This document shows, one piece after another, positions 47,094-56,899 of a DNA stretch of 64,000 nt. The stretch spans positions 1 through 64,000 of the forward strand of contig JAMOMK010000088.1 in the NCBI GenBank assembly GCA_027067055.1, read 5' to 3'. Within the stretch, counting starts at the first letter, position 1. Each line of letters begins with the position of its first letter. This DNA is from Lysobacterales bacterium (GTDB lineage Bacteria; Pseudomonadota; Gammaproteobacteria; Xanthomonadales; Marinicellaceae). The notes below the pieces were generated by a model. The model did not search any database and was not told the DNA's origin. It was given only the letters and a program-made list of their open reading frames with translations. The position numbers and the translations under genes are program-made.

Positions 47094-47555
47094 TTACATT
47101 CCTTGGAAATCAACTTGCCTAAGCGCTTCATAAAGCATAATGGCAGCTGTGTTAGAAAGGTTTAAACTTCGAGATGCTTTTTTCATTGGCAATAATACTT
47201 TGTTTGTTATGCAATCAAGATCAAGTATATCTAAGGGAATACCGCGTGTTTCGGGACCAAATATAAAATAATCTCCTTTTTTATATGAAATATCACAATA
47301 GTTTTTATTGCCTTTTGTAGTCAACGCATATAAATTTTTAGGTTGTGCTTTATTGATGAAGTCTGCAAAATTATCGTATTCTTTGACTTGGGTAAATTCG
47401 TGGTAATCAAGTCCTGCACGGCGTAATGCCTTTTCTCCCATTTCAAAACCTAGTGGATGGATTAAATGCAGTTGTGCACCCGTATTAGCACACAGTCGAA
47501 TGATGTTGCCGGTATTCGGAGGGATTTCAGGCTCAAATAAGACGATATTAAACAT
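47094..47555 (-). CDS. trmL: tRNA (cytidine/uridine-34-2'-O)-methyltransferase
   Basis: A SPOUT methyltransferase that modifies the wobble base of tRNA-Leu. 153 residues with the family motifs: IPPNTGNIIRLCANTGAQLHLIHPLGF, FIFGPETRGIP and SLNLSNTAAIMLYEALRQ. Length and knot motifs are complete. It is convergent with the DUF1207 gene and divergent from ubiA. Confidence 0.95.
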   Translation of the reverse strand: MFNIVLFEPEIPPNTGNIIRLCANTGAQLHLIHPLGFEMGEKALRRAGLDYHEFTQVKEYDNFADFINKAQPKNLYALTTKGNKNYCDISYKKGDYFIFGPETRGIPLDILDLDCITNKVLLPMKKASRSLNLSNTAAIMLYEALRQVDFQGM

Positions 47556-47628
47556 ATTTTGTTTTCAGTTTAGAGTATGCTAATGGTAGAATAAAAAACC
47601 CAAAATTAATACCAATTACTCTTTTTAA

Positions 47629-48507
47629 ATGCCAGTTACAAACATTAGCAAAACCATAAACCCGTATTTACAACTAATGCGATTTGATCGACCGATTGGA
47701 ACACTGCTTTTGTTGTGGCCCACTTTGTGGGGCTTATGGGTAGCAGCTGAGGGAGTTCCACCCTTTAAATATTTATTAATTTTTGGATTGGGTGTTTTTC
47801 TGATGCGTTCGGCTGGTTGTGTAGTTAATGATATAGCTGATAAAGATTTTGATGGAAAAGTCACTCGCACCAAAGAGAGACCTCTGGCAGTTAATAATTT
47901 ACCAGTAAAAAATGCCTTAGTATTTTTTATAACCTTATTGTTAATGGCAGCATCATTGCTCTTTTTCTTAAATAAGCTGACTATCATTATTGCAGTTATT
48001 GCTGCTTTTTTTGCCATCACTTACCCGTTTATGAAGCGCCATACGTATTTGCCACAGTTATATTTAGGTGTTTCATTTGCTTTGTCCATTCCAATGGCTT
48101 TTGCCCAATTGAGAGGCAATGTCCCTGTTGAAGCGTGGTTGTTATTTATCGCTAATATATTTTGGACAACAGCTTATGATACTATGTATGCTATGGTGGA
48201 TAGAAAGGATGACATGAAAGCAGGAATTAAATCCACTGCAATATTATTTGGTGAGTTGGATTATATTATAATTGCGATAATTCAAGCGATGATGCTTTTA
48301 GTTTTGACCTTGTTGGGATTGAAACTTGAAATGAATACTCCATACTATATTGGACTGGTTCTAATTGTATTACTATTTGTTTATCAAAACCAATTATTGA
48401 GGTCACGAAACATTTCTAATTATTTCAAGGCATTCCTTAATAATAATTGGGTAGGACTTGTTTTATTTTGTGGGATATTTATTTCCTATGTCAGTATAGC
48501 GCCGTAG
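47629..48507 (+). CDS. ubiA: 4-hydroxybenzoate polyprenyltransferase
   Basis: Attaches the isoprenoid tail in ubiquinone synthesis. The 292-residue membrane protein has about eight helices and both aspartate-rich prenyl-diphosphate sites: NDIADKDFDGKVTRTKERPL, and DTMYAMVDRKDDMKAGIKSTA. The N-terminal LMRFDRPIGTLLLLWPTLWGLW is also canonical. No clear Shine-Dalgarno is seen before the ATG. Confidence 0.96.
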   Translation: MPVTNISKTINPYLQLMRFDRPIGTLLLLWPTLWGLWVAAEGVPPFKYLLIFGLGVFLMRSAGCVVNDIADKDFDGKVTRTKERPLAVNNLPVKNALVFFITLLLMAASLLFFLNKLTIIIAVIAAFFAITYPFMKRHTYLPQLYLGVSFALSIPMAFAQLRGNVPVEAWLLFIANIFWTTAYDTMYAMVDRKDDMKAGIKSTAILFGELDYIIIAIIQAMMLLVLTLLGLKLEMNTPYYIGLVLIVLLFVYQNQLLRSRNISNYFKAFLNNNWVGLVLFCGIFISYVSIAP

Positions 48508-48518
48508 TGTTAAAAAAG

Positions 48519-48971
48519 TTATGGGCTCAAATAAGAATAACCTTGTTGTTGTAAATCCATCATGCGTGGCACACCATTTCTAACAACGACAACATCATCA
48601 ATTAAATCCAAATCAATGCCCTTAGTTCTTTTAATTGTTTTTAGCGTGTCTCCACAGGCTGTAAAAGTGACATCTTGCATCATTAAACTTTCTATGCGTT
48701 TGCGAAATTCACTTTGCTTAGTTATAAAGTAAATTCCTGGTCCATAAGCAACCAATTCAATCTCTACATTGTCAACGCCATAATACTTCGAAACATTAAC
48801 AATATTTGATAAAACTTCTGCTTGAATCTCAGGGTCTCTTGTGTTCATTTGTATAACCAGTTTATGGATTTCAAAACCATCATTGTCATTGTTATTGGCA
48901 ACAACAGGGCTATGGTAAGCACATGCATTTATAATGATAATACTTAAAATAAAGGTTAATTTTTTAATCAT
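48519..48971 (-). CDS. Exported DsrE-like (DUF1791-type) protein
   Basis: A 150-residue exported protein; signal KKLTFILSIIIINACA, possibly a lipoprotein at that cysteine (IINAC is an imperfect lipobox). The body HKLVIQMNTRDPEIQAEVLSNIVNVSKYYGVDNVEIELVAYGPGIYFI follows the DsrE/DsrF-like fold seen in small periplasmic proteins, and one further cysteine (FTACGDTLK) sits where such proteins keep a conserved Cys. The ATG at 48971 is preferred to 49019 because it begins the signal. A TATAAT lies upstream on the minus strand. Confidence 0.75.
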   Translation of the reverse strand: MIKKLTFILSIIIINACAYHSPVVANNNDNDGFEIHKLVIQMNTRDPEIQAEVLSNIVNVSKYYGVDNVEIELVAYGPGIYFITKQSEFRKRIESLMMQDVTFTACGDTLKTIKRTKGIDLDLIDDVVVVRNGVPRMMDLQQQGYSYLSP

Positions 48972-49049
48972 GACTTTTCTCACTTGAAATCGGTAATGTT
49001 GAACCTTATTATAAGCCAACTGTCATAACATGGTCAAAATAATAAGCAG

Positions 49050-50054
49050 ATGAATATGGATAAAAATAATTCAGATAACAATTTAACCGAAACTGCACAA
49101 ATCTTCCAAAAAGTTAGTGCATCATTATCCCAAGAAATCTTTGGACAAGCTAAGCTAGTTGATAGATTGTTGATGGCTTTATTGTCACATGGGCACTTGT
49201 TGGTTGAGGGTGCTCCAGGCTTAGCTAAAACAACTGCGATTAAGGCTTTAGCTGATAGACTTGAGGGTGATTTTAAACGCATTCAGTTCACCCCTGATTT
49301 GCTGCCATCTGATTTAACGGGTACGGAAATTTACCGTGCACAAACGGGCGAGTTTGAATTTCAAAAAGGCCCTTTGTTTCATAATTTAATCTTGGCTGAT
49401 GAAGTTAATAGAGCGCCAGCAAAAGTACAGTCTGCCTTACTTGAGGCCATGGGCGAGCAACAAATTACCATTGGAAGCACAACTTATCCATTACCGAAGT
49501 TATTTTTAGTCATGGCAACACAAAACCCAATTGAGCAAGAAGGCACGTATCCATTGCCCGAAGCGCAGTTGGATAGGTTTCAGATGCATGTAGCCATTGG
49601 TTATCCAGATGCAGAAACAGAAAAAGACATTCTAAAACTGGCTCAAAATCGTGACCTTGATGGTTATGAAAAACCAGCTAAAGATTCTGTATTCCTAACC
49701 CAAGAAGTGGTTTTTGCCGCTCAACAGCATGTGTTAAATCTCTATGTGGCTGAAAATCTTGAAAATTACATGGTTGAACTTATTCTAGCTACAAGAAACC
49801 CAGTCAAATACGACAAGCAATTAGCTGAGATGATAAATTATGGTGGTTCTCCAAGAGCAACAATAGCATTAGATAGATGTGCTAGAGCTCATGCTTTTTT
49901 ACGTGGTCGTGACCACTTGTTGCCAGAAGATATTCATGCAGTTATTCATGATGTATTACGTCATCGTTTGATTTTAAGTTTTGAAGCAGAAGTTGAAGGT
50001 GTTACACCTGATGATATTATTGATCGATTATTGCGTGTGGTACCAATCGTATAG
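49050..50054 (+). CDS. MoxR-family AAA+ ATPase
   Basis: A 334-residue chaperone-like ATPase that heads the Bat operon. Walker A is GAPGLAKTT, Walker B LILADEVNRAPAKVQSALLEAM, followed by sensor 1 ATQNPIEQEGTYPLPEAQLDRF and sensor 2 PRATIALDRCARAHAF. MoxR ATPases are thought to work with von Willebrand A proteins to assemble or remodel complexes at the inner membrane. A second ATG at 49056 is possible. DUF58 follows without a gap. Confidence 0.95.
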   Translation: MNMDKNNSDNNLTETAQIFQKVSASLSQEIFGQAKLVDRLLMALLSHGHLLVEGAPGLAKTTAIKALADRLEGDFKRIQFTPDLLPSDLTGTEIYRAQTGEFEFQKGPLFHNLILADEVNRAPAKVQSALLEAMGEQQITIGSTTYPLPKLFLVMATQNPIEQEGTYPLPEAQLDRFQMHVAIGYPDAETEKDILKLAQNRDLDGYEKPAKDSVFLTQEVVFAAQQHVLNLYVAENLENYMVELILATRNPVKYDKQLAEMINYGGSPRATIALDRCARAHAFLRGRDHLLPEDIHAVIHDVLRHRLILSFEAEVEGVTPDDIIDRLLRVVPIV

Positions 50055-50987
50055 ATGATGAACGCTGCAACTCAAGTCACAACAAAGGCATTGGTCGCAC
50101 AACAATCCTATGCCAAAACCCTATCTCTCTCAAGTCGAAAGAAGGCAACTTCAGCGATTTCAGGTTTGCATGATTCGCGATTTCGTGGGCGTGGTATGGA
50201 TTACCAAGAATCACGTGTCTATCAAGCCGGTGATGATATTCGTAATATGGATTGGTTGGTCACTGCGCGAACGGGTACGGCTCATACTAAATTGTTTCAG
50301 GAAGAACGGGAACGTCCTATCCATATAGTGATTGATACTAATGTTTCCATGTCTTTTGGAACAAAAAAAGAATTTAAGTCAGTGACTGCAGCAAAAGCTG
50401 CCTCATTACTGTCATGGGCAGCAGTCAAAAATGGAGACAGAGTGGGAGTGATGAGTTATGGAAAAAACGGCATCCATCATGAAAAACCAGTGGGTGGCAA
50501 GCGCGGAATGATGCGTTTGATTGCGCATCTGGTGCAATCATCTAACCACGAATCACATGGTGTTACTCCTTTGGAAGAGGCGTTACAGCGTTTACGAACG
50601 ATTATTCGCCCTGGTTCTTTGGTCATTATAATCAGTGATTTTTATCAATTAGGTAAAGATGTTAAAAGGCACTTGATTCAATTAAGTAAACACAATGATA
50701 TATTGTCCTTGTTTATTACAGACCAATTTGAAGTCAGTACACCTTTACCAGCAGTTTATGGTGTTCAAAATCAAGATAAAGCTGTTGTCTTTAATAGTGC
50801 AAAAGAGTCTGAAAAGAGCACTATGCAACAAAAACAAAACCAGCACTTAGAAAATATTTATGAAAATATTCAAAAATCAGGTGTGCCAGTTATTCCAATT
50901 ATGACGGATGATAAGCTTGAGGATAAAATCAAACAAGCACTGAAATCACCAACCGCAGCATGGTCATCATGGAGGAAGGCATTGTAA
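50055..50987 (+). CDS. DUF58 protein (Bat operon)
   Basis: A 310-residue protein of the DUF58 family: SGLHDSRFRGRGMDYQESRVYQAGDDIRNMDWLVTARTG is the family signature, followed by a degenerate von Willebrand-like fold (IHIVIDTNVSMSFG, LVIIISDFYQLG). It starts directly after the MoxR stop, and its end overlaps the next start (TAATG). An excellent GGAGGAAGG for the next gene lies inside its 3' end. Confidence 0.93.
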   Translation: MMNAATQVTTKALVAQQSYAKTLSLSSRKKATSAISGLHDSRFRGRGMDYQESRVYQAGDDIRNMDWLVTARTGTAHTKLFQEERERPIHIVIDTNVSMSFGTKKEFKSVTAAKAASLLSWAAVKNGDRVGVMSYGKNGIHHEKPVGGKRGMMRLIAHLVQSSNHESHGVTPLEEALQRLRTIIRPGSLVIIISDFYQLGKDVKRHLIQLSKHNDILSLFITDQFEVSTPLPAVYGVQNQDKAVVFNSAKESEKSTMQQKQNQHLENIYENIQKSGVPVIPIMTDDKLEDKIKQALKSPTAAWSSWRKAL

Positions 50988-51481
50988 TGGATAAAACAGC
51001 CGCTGCTCAACAATTGCAATTACGTGATATTCATATGCCTGATGCACCAAGTATGTGGCCACTTGCTCCTGGGTGGTGGGTTTTGATTATTGTCACTTTT
51101 ATTGCACTCTATTTTTTATACAAATTTTGGGAAAGACAGCACAAGAGAAAGCAACTTCTTGCATCACTGCAACACCAACTCTCGTCAATTCATGATGAGT
51201 TTCGATTAAATAAAGATAAACACAAATTAGCGGTCGCCATTTCTGATTTACTCAAGCGATTTTTTCGTTATGTTCTTAAAGATTCACCTGCTACATCATT
51301 AACAGGACAACAGTGGATTGATTACTTAAATAGTAAAGCTGATAGTGATGTTTTTAGTAAATTTGTAGTCCCATTAACGCAAGCACAATATATTCAATCA
51401 CCTGATTTTGACGTGCCTAGTCTCATAGCAACAGTAAGAAATTACTTTCCTATTGCCATTAATCACAAGGAGAAAGTGTAA
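50987..51481 (+). CDS. DUF4381 membrane protein (Bat operon)
   Basis: A 164-residue protein with one transmembrane helix (about 29-48: PGWWVLIIVTFIALYFLYKFW) and a cytoplasmic tail, matching DUF4381: LRDIHMPDAPSMWPLAPGWWVL. The start ATG 50987 shares its A with the DUF58 stop and has GGAGGAAGG 8 bases upstream. The longer frame from 50960 is not used. Confidence 0.88.
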   Translation: MDKTAAAQQLQLRDIHMPDAPSMWPLAPGWWVLIIVTFIALYFLYKFWERQHKRKQLLASLQHQLSSIHDEFRLNKDKHKLAVAISDLLKRFFRYVLKDSPATSLTGQQWIDYLNSKADSDVFSKFVVPLTQAQYIQSPDFDVPSLIATVRNYFPIAINHKEKV

Positions 51482-52449
51482 TGTTAGAGTTTCTATGGTT
51501 ATGGGTGTTTTTCCTTTTACCCTTACCTTTATTGGTTTGGTTGTTACCTGCTGTTAAACAAGCCAGTTTAACCACGGTAAAAGTGCCTTTCTTCAATCAT
51601 TTTTGGCAATCTTTATCCAGTATAAATCAGCAGACTAAGTGGTGGTTAAAGTTGTTGGCTGTTATTGCTTGGTTGTTGTTATTAGTTGCCGCTGCCAAAC
51701 CAGTATGGATAGGGGATGCTATTGCATTACCTGTTGAAGGTCGTGATTTAATGATGGCTGTTGATGTCTCAGGATCCATGCAAGAAAAAGACATGAAAAT
51801 TAATGGTCGAGAAGTCGATAGATTAACCATGATTAAGTTTGTGGCAGGGGATTTTATTCAACGCCGAAAGGGCGATCGAATTGGTTTGATTCTATTTGGT
51901 CAACAAGCCTATTTGCAAACGCCATTAAGTTTTGATCGCAAAACTGTTCAAACTTTATTAAATGAATCCATTATTGGCATTGCAGGTAAAGCAACAGCTA
52001 TTGGAGATGCGATTGGACTAGCGGTCAAACGTGTGCGTAGAACCACCGACAATAACCGTATTTTAATTCTATTAACCGATGGGCAAAATACAGCAGGTGA
52101 AATTCAACCGTTAAAAGCAGCAGAGTTAGCACAAAAAGAAGGCTTGAAGATTTACACAATCGGTATTGGTGCAGATGAAGTCTATCGGCAGACCATATTC
52201 GGTAACAGGCGAGTGAACCCATCGTTGGATTTAGATGAAGTCACCCTAAAAAAAATAGCAAAAATGACAGGTGGGCGTTATTTTAGAGCCAGAAACACTA
52301 AAGATTTAAATAAGATTTACGCCATGCTTGATGAATTGGAACCTTTGGCTAAAGAAGATCAATTTTACCGACCAACAGAAAATTTATTTTACTACCCGTT
52401 GGCATTGTCCATGTTGTTGTTATTAACTTTATTTAGGATACGGAGTTAA
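51481..52449 (+). CDS. batA: Von Willebrand factor A membrane protein, BatA-like
   Basis: A 322-residue protein with two N-terminal transmembrane helices, a VWA domain with an intact MIDAS metal site (DVSGSM, T and DG in LILLTDGQN), and a final helix (PLALSMLLLLTLF). Metal-ion-dependent adhesion in the periplasm is expected. It begins at the last base of the DUF4381 stop and is two bases from batB. Confidence 0.92.
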   Translation: MLEFLWLWVFFLLPLPLLVWLLPAVKQASLTTVKVPFFNHFWQSLSSINQQTKWWLKLLAVIAWLLLLVAAAKPVWIGDAIALPVEGRDLMMAVDVSGSMQEKDMKINGREVDRLTMIKFVAGDFIQRRKGDRIGLILFGQQAYLQTPLSFDRKTVQTLLNESIIGIAGKATAIGDAIGLAVKRVRRTTDNNRILILLTDGQNTAGEIQPLKAAELAQKEGLKIYTIGIGADEVYRQTIFGNRRVNPSLDLDEVTLKKIAKMTGGRYFRARNTKDLNKIYAMLDELEPLAKEDQFYRPTENLFYYPLALSMLLLLTLFRIRS

Positions 52450-52450
52450 T

Positions 52451-54337
52451 ATGGAATATATAGCACAATTACATTTTATTCGCCCTTTGGTTTTATGGGC
52501 ATTGCCTGTGGTTGCTTTTATATTGTGGCATTTGCAACAAAAGAGTAATAAAGAAGATGGTTGGTCAAAAATCTGTGACCCACATTTATTGGATGCAATC
52601 AAGGTGACATCAGGGGGGCAAGGCAGTCGTCTTTCTTGGTTATTATGGCCAATTAGCCTATTTGCTATTATGGCATTAGCAGGGCCTGCCTTTCAAAAGT
52701 TACCAACTCCGGTGATTAAGAATCAATCGGCCTTGGTCATCGCATTGGATGTTTCCAAAAGCATGTTGTCCGATGACATAAAACCCAATCGACTAGAGCG
52801 AGCAAAATATAAAATTAATGATATTTTAGAGCAGCGTAAAGATGGACAGACTGCCTTGTTAGTCTATTCAGGTGATGCATTTGTTGTGACGCCTCTTACG
52901 GATGACACACAAACCATTGCATTGATGTTGAAGGCAATTAGCCCAGAAATTATGCCAGTGCAAGGCTCGCGAGTGGACATTGCCTTAAGTAAAGCTAAAG
53001 ATTTACTCAAACAAGCTGGTTATCCAGGTGGAGATGTTCTATTGATTGCTGATGGGGTTAATGCTTCAAAGGCAAATAAAATTGCTCAAGATTTGGCTGA
53101 TGATAGAATTAAAATATCTGTTTTAGGTGTTGGAACTAAGCAAGGAGCGCCGATTCCATTACAGACAGGTTTTGTCAAGGATAGGCAGGGCAATATTGTT
53201 ATTCCAAAATTACAACTTTCAGAATTAAAAGAGTTAGCCTCAAATGGTAATGGTCGATTTGCTCAAATAACAGGTGACTCATCTGATATTGATTACCTTT
53301 TGCCATCAGTTGCAGATGATAAACAAGAATCACAAAATTTTAAAGAGGAAGAAGATGCCTTTGATACTCAAAAGTATATTGATGAAGGGCCTTGGTTAGT
53401 ATTGTTATTAATTCCATTGGTGGCTTTATTGTTTAGAAAAGGTTTGTTGCTTGGCTTATTTTTGGTGTTTGGTTTGCAATCACCGCAATCCTCATATGCC
53501 TTTGGTTTTGATGACTTATGGCTCAATGCAGATCAACAAGCAGCAAAGCAGCTACAACAAGGTGATGCAAAAAAAGCATTGCAGTTAGCGAAGTCAAATC
53601 AATGGAAAGCCACCGCAGCATTTAAAAACAAAGATTATGAACAGGCACAAGAACTGTTTGATGATGGCAGTGCAAACGGGCTTTATAACCAAGGCAATGC
53701 ACTTGCAGCGGCTGGAAAATTAGAGCAAGCACTTAAATCCTATGATGAATCTTTGAAGATTAACCCGCAAGATGAAGATACTTTGTTTAATAAAAAACAG
53801 GTTGAAGAAGCTTTAAAGAAGCAACAAGAACAACAGAAAAAAGACCAAGAAAATCAAGACAAAAACGATAAAGATAAGCAAGACCAAGAAAAACAGGACA
53901 AAGATAAGCAAAACCAAGATAAAAAAGACCAAGAAAATAAAGATTCGCAAGAGCAAGAAAACCAACAAAATCAAGATGAAAAAAATAGCGAAAGCGAAAA
54001 TAAAGAAGGGCAACAGAATCAAGAAGATAACCCTGAGTCCAAAGAGCAAGAAAAAGAATCTTCACAAATGAGTGAAGAAGAAAAAAAGAAACAAGAAGAA
54101 GAACAAAAAAAGTTGGAACAAGCTGATAAGGAAGCCAAAGACAAGCAGCAACAAGAACAAGAAGCCCAAAAGAAAAAATTAACACCGCAAGAAATGGCAG
54201 AAGAAGCCGAAAACAAAGAAGCGATTGAACAGTGGTTACGACGTATTCCTGATGATCCAGGTGGTTTATTGCGTCGCAAATTTTATTACCAGTACAATCA
54301 ACAAAATAAGAAACCAGATGAAACCGAAGATTGGTAG
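52451..54337 (+). CDS. batB: VWA-TPR membrane protein (BatB-BatC fusion)
   Basis: A 628-residue protein. It has two N-terminal helices, a VWA domain with MIDAS DVSKSM (about 98-103) and ADG, a membrane segment around 316-345, then TPR repeats (GDAKKALQLAKSN..., GLYNQGNALAAAGKLEQALKSYDESLKINPQ). A long low-complexity Lys/Gln/Glu/Asp stretch (about 455-590) follows, and then EQWLRRIPDDPGGLLRRKF, the usual end of BatB/C fusions. The low-complexity part gives long false frames on the other strand. Confidence 0.92.
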   Translation: MEYIAQLHFIRPLVLWALPVVAFILWHLQQKSNKEDGWSKICDPHLLDAIKVTSGGQGSRLSWLLWPISLFAIMALAGPAFQKLPTPVIKNQSALVIALDVSKSMLSDDIKPNRLERAKYKINDILEQRKDGQTALLVYSGDAFVVTPLTDDTQTIALMLKAISPEIMPVQGSRVDIALSKAKDLLKQAGYPGGDVLLIADGVNASKANKIAQDLADDRIKISVLGVGTKQGAPIPLQTGFVKDRQGNIVIPKLQLSELKELASNGNGRFAQITGDSSDIDYLLPSVADDKQESQNFKEEEDAFDTQKYIDEGPWLVLLLIPLVALLFRKGLLLGLFLVFGLQSPQSSYAFGFDDLWLNADQQAAKQLQQGDAKKALQLAKSNQWKATAAFKNKDYEQAQELFDDGSANGLYNQGNALAAAGKLEQALKSYDESLKINPQDEDTLFNKKQVEEALKKQQEQQKKDQENQDKNDKDKQDQEKQDKDKQNQDKKDQENKDSQEQENQQNQDEKNSESENKEGQQNQEDNPESKEQEKESSQMSEEEKKKQEEEQKKLEQADKEAKDKQQQEQEAQKKKLTPQEMAEEAENKEAIEQWLRRIPDDPGGLLRRKFYYQYNQQNKKPDETEDW

Positions 54338-54341
54338 AACA

Positions 54342-56009
54342 ATGAAGAAAATAACCCTCATACTCTCATTAATAATAATGTCATTTGTTAGTCAGGCAAA
54401 AATTAGTGCAACAGTTGATAGAACAAAAATTGTTATTGGTGAAACCTTTAATTTAACACTATCAGTTGATTCAAATACCAGTGAACAACCTGACTTGAGT
54501 GAATTGCAAGAAGTGTTTCAAGTACTTGGAACAAGTCAGTCATCCTCTACACAGAGAATAAATGGCAGCTACTCAGTCAATAAATCGTGGCAAATATCTC
54601 TTATGCCTTCAGGGGTAGGGAAAAATACCATTCCTCCTATTAAACTAGGCAATGAAATAACGCGAGCCATTCAAGTTGAGGTGGTTAAATCAGATCCCAA
54701 TGCCAAGGCAAATGGTGACTTGTTTATTGAAATTGAAACCGATAAAAATTCAGCCTTTGTCAAAGAACAGATATTAATCACAGTCAAATTATTTTATTCT
54801 ATTTCATTGAGTGAAGGCAGTTTGTCCGAGCCGATAGCCTCAAATGCAATTGTCACTCAGTTGGATAAAGGCACGACTTACAGCACAACCCGAGATGGCA
54901 GAAATTATACAGTGTTAGAAAGACACTATGCGTTGTTTGCTGAAAAAAGTGGTACTCTGGAAGTTAACCCCATAATATTTAGTGGTCGAGACAATAGCTC
55001 AAGAAGAAGCTTTAGTATGTTTTCAACAGGCAAACCAGTTCGTGCGGTTGCTAAACCACTGTCATTCGAAATCAAACCGATTCCACAAAATGCCATTGGT
55101 AAAGATTGGATTCCTGCACGTAATGTGCAGTTGTCACAACAATGGAGCCAAGGTGATTATAAAGTGGGAGAGCCCATTACACGAACAATTACTGTTTATG
55201 TTGAGGGTTTGGGTGAAACACAAGTGCCAGATATTAAACTGGGCAATATTGCAGATGTAAGAATTTACCCAGAACAGCCACAAACGCAGGAAGAAAAAAC
55301 GACACAAACAATCAAAACTTATAAACAAGTAAAGATTGCACTTATCCCAACACATGAAGGGGCAATACGTATACCTGAATATAAACTGGAATGGTATAAC
55401 ACGCTAACAGGTGAGACGGAGTATGCTAAATTACCTCCTGTTACCTTGCAAGTTGCCGCAGGTGATTATGCGATGGAAAAACCAGTGATTGAAGACATCT
55501 TCAAAAATGAAAATAAACAGCCAAAAGAGGGTGGAAAAAATCAAGAAACCCCTGCGCCTGAAGTTAAAATTATGAAACAAGATGATTCTTTATGGAAAAT
55601 TCTAACAGGTTTCTTTGCCTTGTTGTGGTTGCTGACACTTATGTATTGGCTTAAGAGTAAGAAGCAAAAAATATCGACTAAAAAAGCTGAGAAACCCATC
55701 CAAATAAGTAAAAATCAAATACTCTATGCGATAGAAAACCGTGATGCCAAAGAATTGCAAACTGTACTAATTGATTGGTGGAATCAACAGTACAAAGAGA
55801 CTAAGGTGACTAATTTGGCACAAATCAAATCACATGTTTGCCCAAATATGCAAAAGTTAATTGATGATTTGCAATCGCAATTGTATGCAAATAATAATGA
55901 TTTGAAATTTGATAAGGCATTGTGGAAAAAGCAAGTCAAAGGCAATGGCTTGAAAAAAATTACTCATCAGAAAATATCGAACTCAAGTGACTTGCCTTCA
56001 TTATATTAG
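54342..56009 (+). CDS. batD: BatD-like exported membrane protein
   Basis: A 555-residue protein with a signal peptide (KKITLILSLIIMSFVSQA), a long beta-rich periplasmic region built from repeated Ig-like units (ISATVDRTKIVIGETFNLTLSVD, then VQLSQQWSQGDYKVGEPITRTITVYVEG), a transmembrane helix (about 425-441) and a cytoplasmic tail. This is the normal BatD layout, and it closes the operon. ATG 54342 is used; frames opening at 54225 run through the end of batB. Confidence 0.88.
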   Translation: MKKITLILSLIIMSFVSQAKISATVDRTKIVIGETFNLTLSVDSNTSEQPDLSELQEVFQVLGTSQSSSTQRINGSYSVNKSWQISLMPSGVGKNTIPPIKLGNEITRAIQVEVVKSDPNAKANGDLFIEIETDKNSAFVKEQILITVKLFYSISLSEGSLSEPIASNAIVTQLDKGTTYSTTRDGRNYTVLERHYALFAEKSGTLEVNPIIFSGRDNSSRRSFSMFSTGKPVRAVAKPLSFEIKPIPQNAIGKDWIPARNVQLSQQWSQGDYKVGEPITRTITVYVEGLGETQVPDIKLGNIADVRIYPEQPQTQEEKTTQTIKTYKQVKIALIPTHEGAIRIPEYKLEWYNTLTGETEYAKLPPVTLQVAAGDYAMEKPVIEDIFKNENKQPKEGGKNQETPAPEVKIMKQDDSLWKILTGFFALLWLLTLMYWLKSKKQKISTKKAEKPIQISKNQILYAIENRDAKELQTVLIDWWNQQYKETKVTNLAQIKSHVCPNMQKLIDDLQSQLYANNNDLKFDKALWKKQVKGNGLKKITHQKISNSSDLPSLY

Positions 56010-56076
56010 AGACCGTTCCACGGGTTGTGCAAAGACCTCTATTATAAAGGTAAATTGCAATCAGTTAAAATAACAA

Positions 56077-56105
56077 TTCAAATGCGATGAGCTGTGGCAT
56101 ATAAT
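56077..56105 (+). promoter_or_regulatory. Promoter of surE-pcm-nlpD
   Basis: TTCAAA (56077-56082), a 17-base spacer and TATAAT (56100-56105), with about 26 bases of leader before the ATG at 56138. The gap since batD (128 bases) also holds a GACCT...AGGT dyad near 56032-56052. Confidence 0.55.
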
Positions 56106-56137
56106 AAATTCTTTTAAAAGAGAGTCTCATATACACC

Positions 56138-56899
56138 ATGCATTTTTTAGTCAGCAATGATGATGGTATCAATGCCACAGGCATCAAAGCCTTATCTCAA
56201 GTCCTAGAAGAGTTGGGAAATATAACAGTTTATGCACCCAGTGGTGATCGATCTGGAGCAAGTAATTCTCTCACATTGGATCGACCTGTGCGAATTCATA
56301 GAGTAGCAGAGAATAAATATTCAGTGGATGGAACCCCCACGGATTGTGTACATATGGCTCTAACCGGTTTGATGGACAGTGTACCAGATATGGTGGTATC
56401 AGGCATTAATAACGCTGCCAATCTTGGCGATGATGTGTTGTATTCTGGGACTGTTGCAGCAGCGATAGAGGGGCGATATTTAGGCTTATCTGCGATTGCT
56501 TTTTCATTGGCGACTTCGCATAAAAGTGATCAGGTTCGCTATTTTGAAACAGCCCAGCACTTTGTAAAAAAGATTATTCAAAACTTACAAAAACACCCGT
56601 TAGAAAAAGAATCAATTCTTAATATAAATATTCCAAATTTACCTATTGACGAGGTTAAAGGCATTAAAGTTACCCGTTTCGGTAACCGACACAAAGCAGA
56701 AAATACAGTACAAGACCTTGATCCGCGTGGAAGAAGAATCTACTGGATAGGTCCAGCAGGTCCTGAGGCAGATGCGGGAGAAGGCACTGATTTTCATGCA
56801 GTTAAAAATGGCTATGTTTCAATTACACCAATGCAAGTGGATATGACAAAACATAGTGTATTAGAAAGTATCAAAAATTGGAGCCAAACAATAGTATGA
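56138..56899 (+). CDS. surE: 5'/3'-nucleotidase SurE
   Basis: A 253-residue phosphatase for nucleoside monophosphates. The metal-binding start is FLVSNDDGINATGI, followed by YAPSGDRSGASNSLT, DGTPTDCVHMAL and SGINNAANLGDDVLYSGTVAAA. It overlaps pcm by ATGA and heads the classic surE-pcm-nlpD stationary-phase set. Confidence 0.97.
   Translation: MHFLVSNDDGINATGIKALSQVLEELGNITVYAPSGDRSGASNSLTLDRPVRIHRVAENKYSVDGTPTDCVHMALTGLMDSVPDMVVSGINNAANLGDDVLYSGTVAAAIEGRYLGLSAIAFSLATSHKSDQVRYFETAQHFVKKIIQNLQKHPLEKESILNINIPNLPIDEVKGIKVTRFGNRHKAENTVQDLDPRGRRIYWIGPAGPEADAGEGTDFHAVKNGYVSITPMQVDMTKHSVLESIKNWSQTIV

Noticed and set aside
53787-54279. Several long minus-strand frames rich in Leu, Phe and Val that look like membrane proteins
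   Set aside because: They are shadows of the Lys/Gln/Glu/Asp low-complexity stretch of the BatB-BatC gene.
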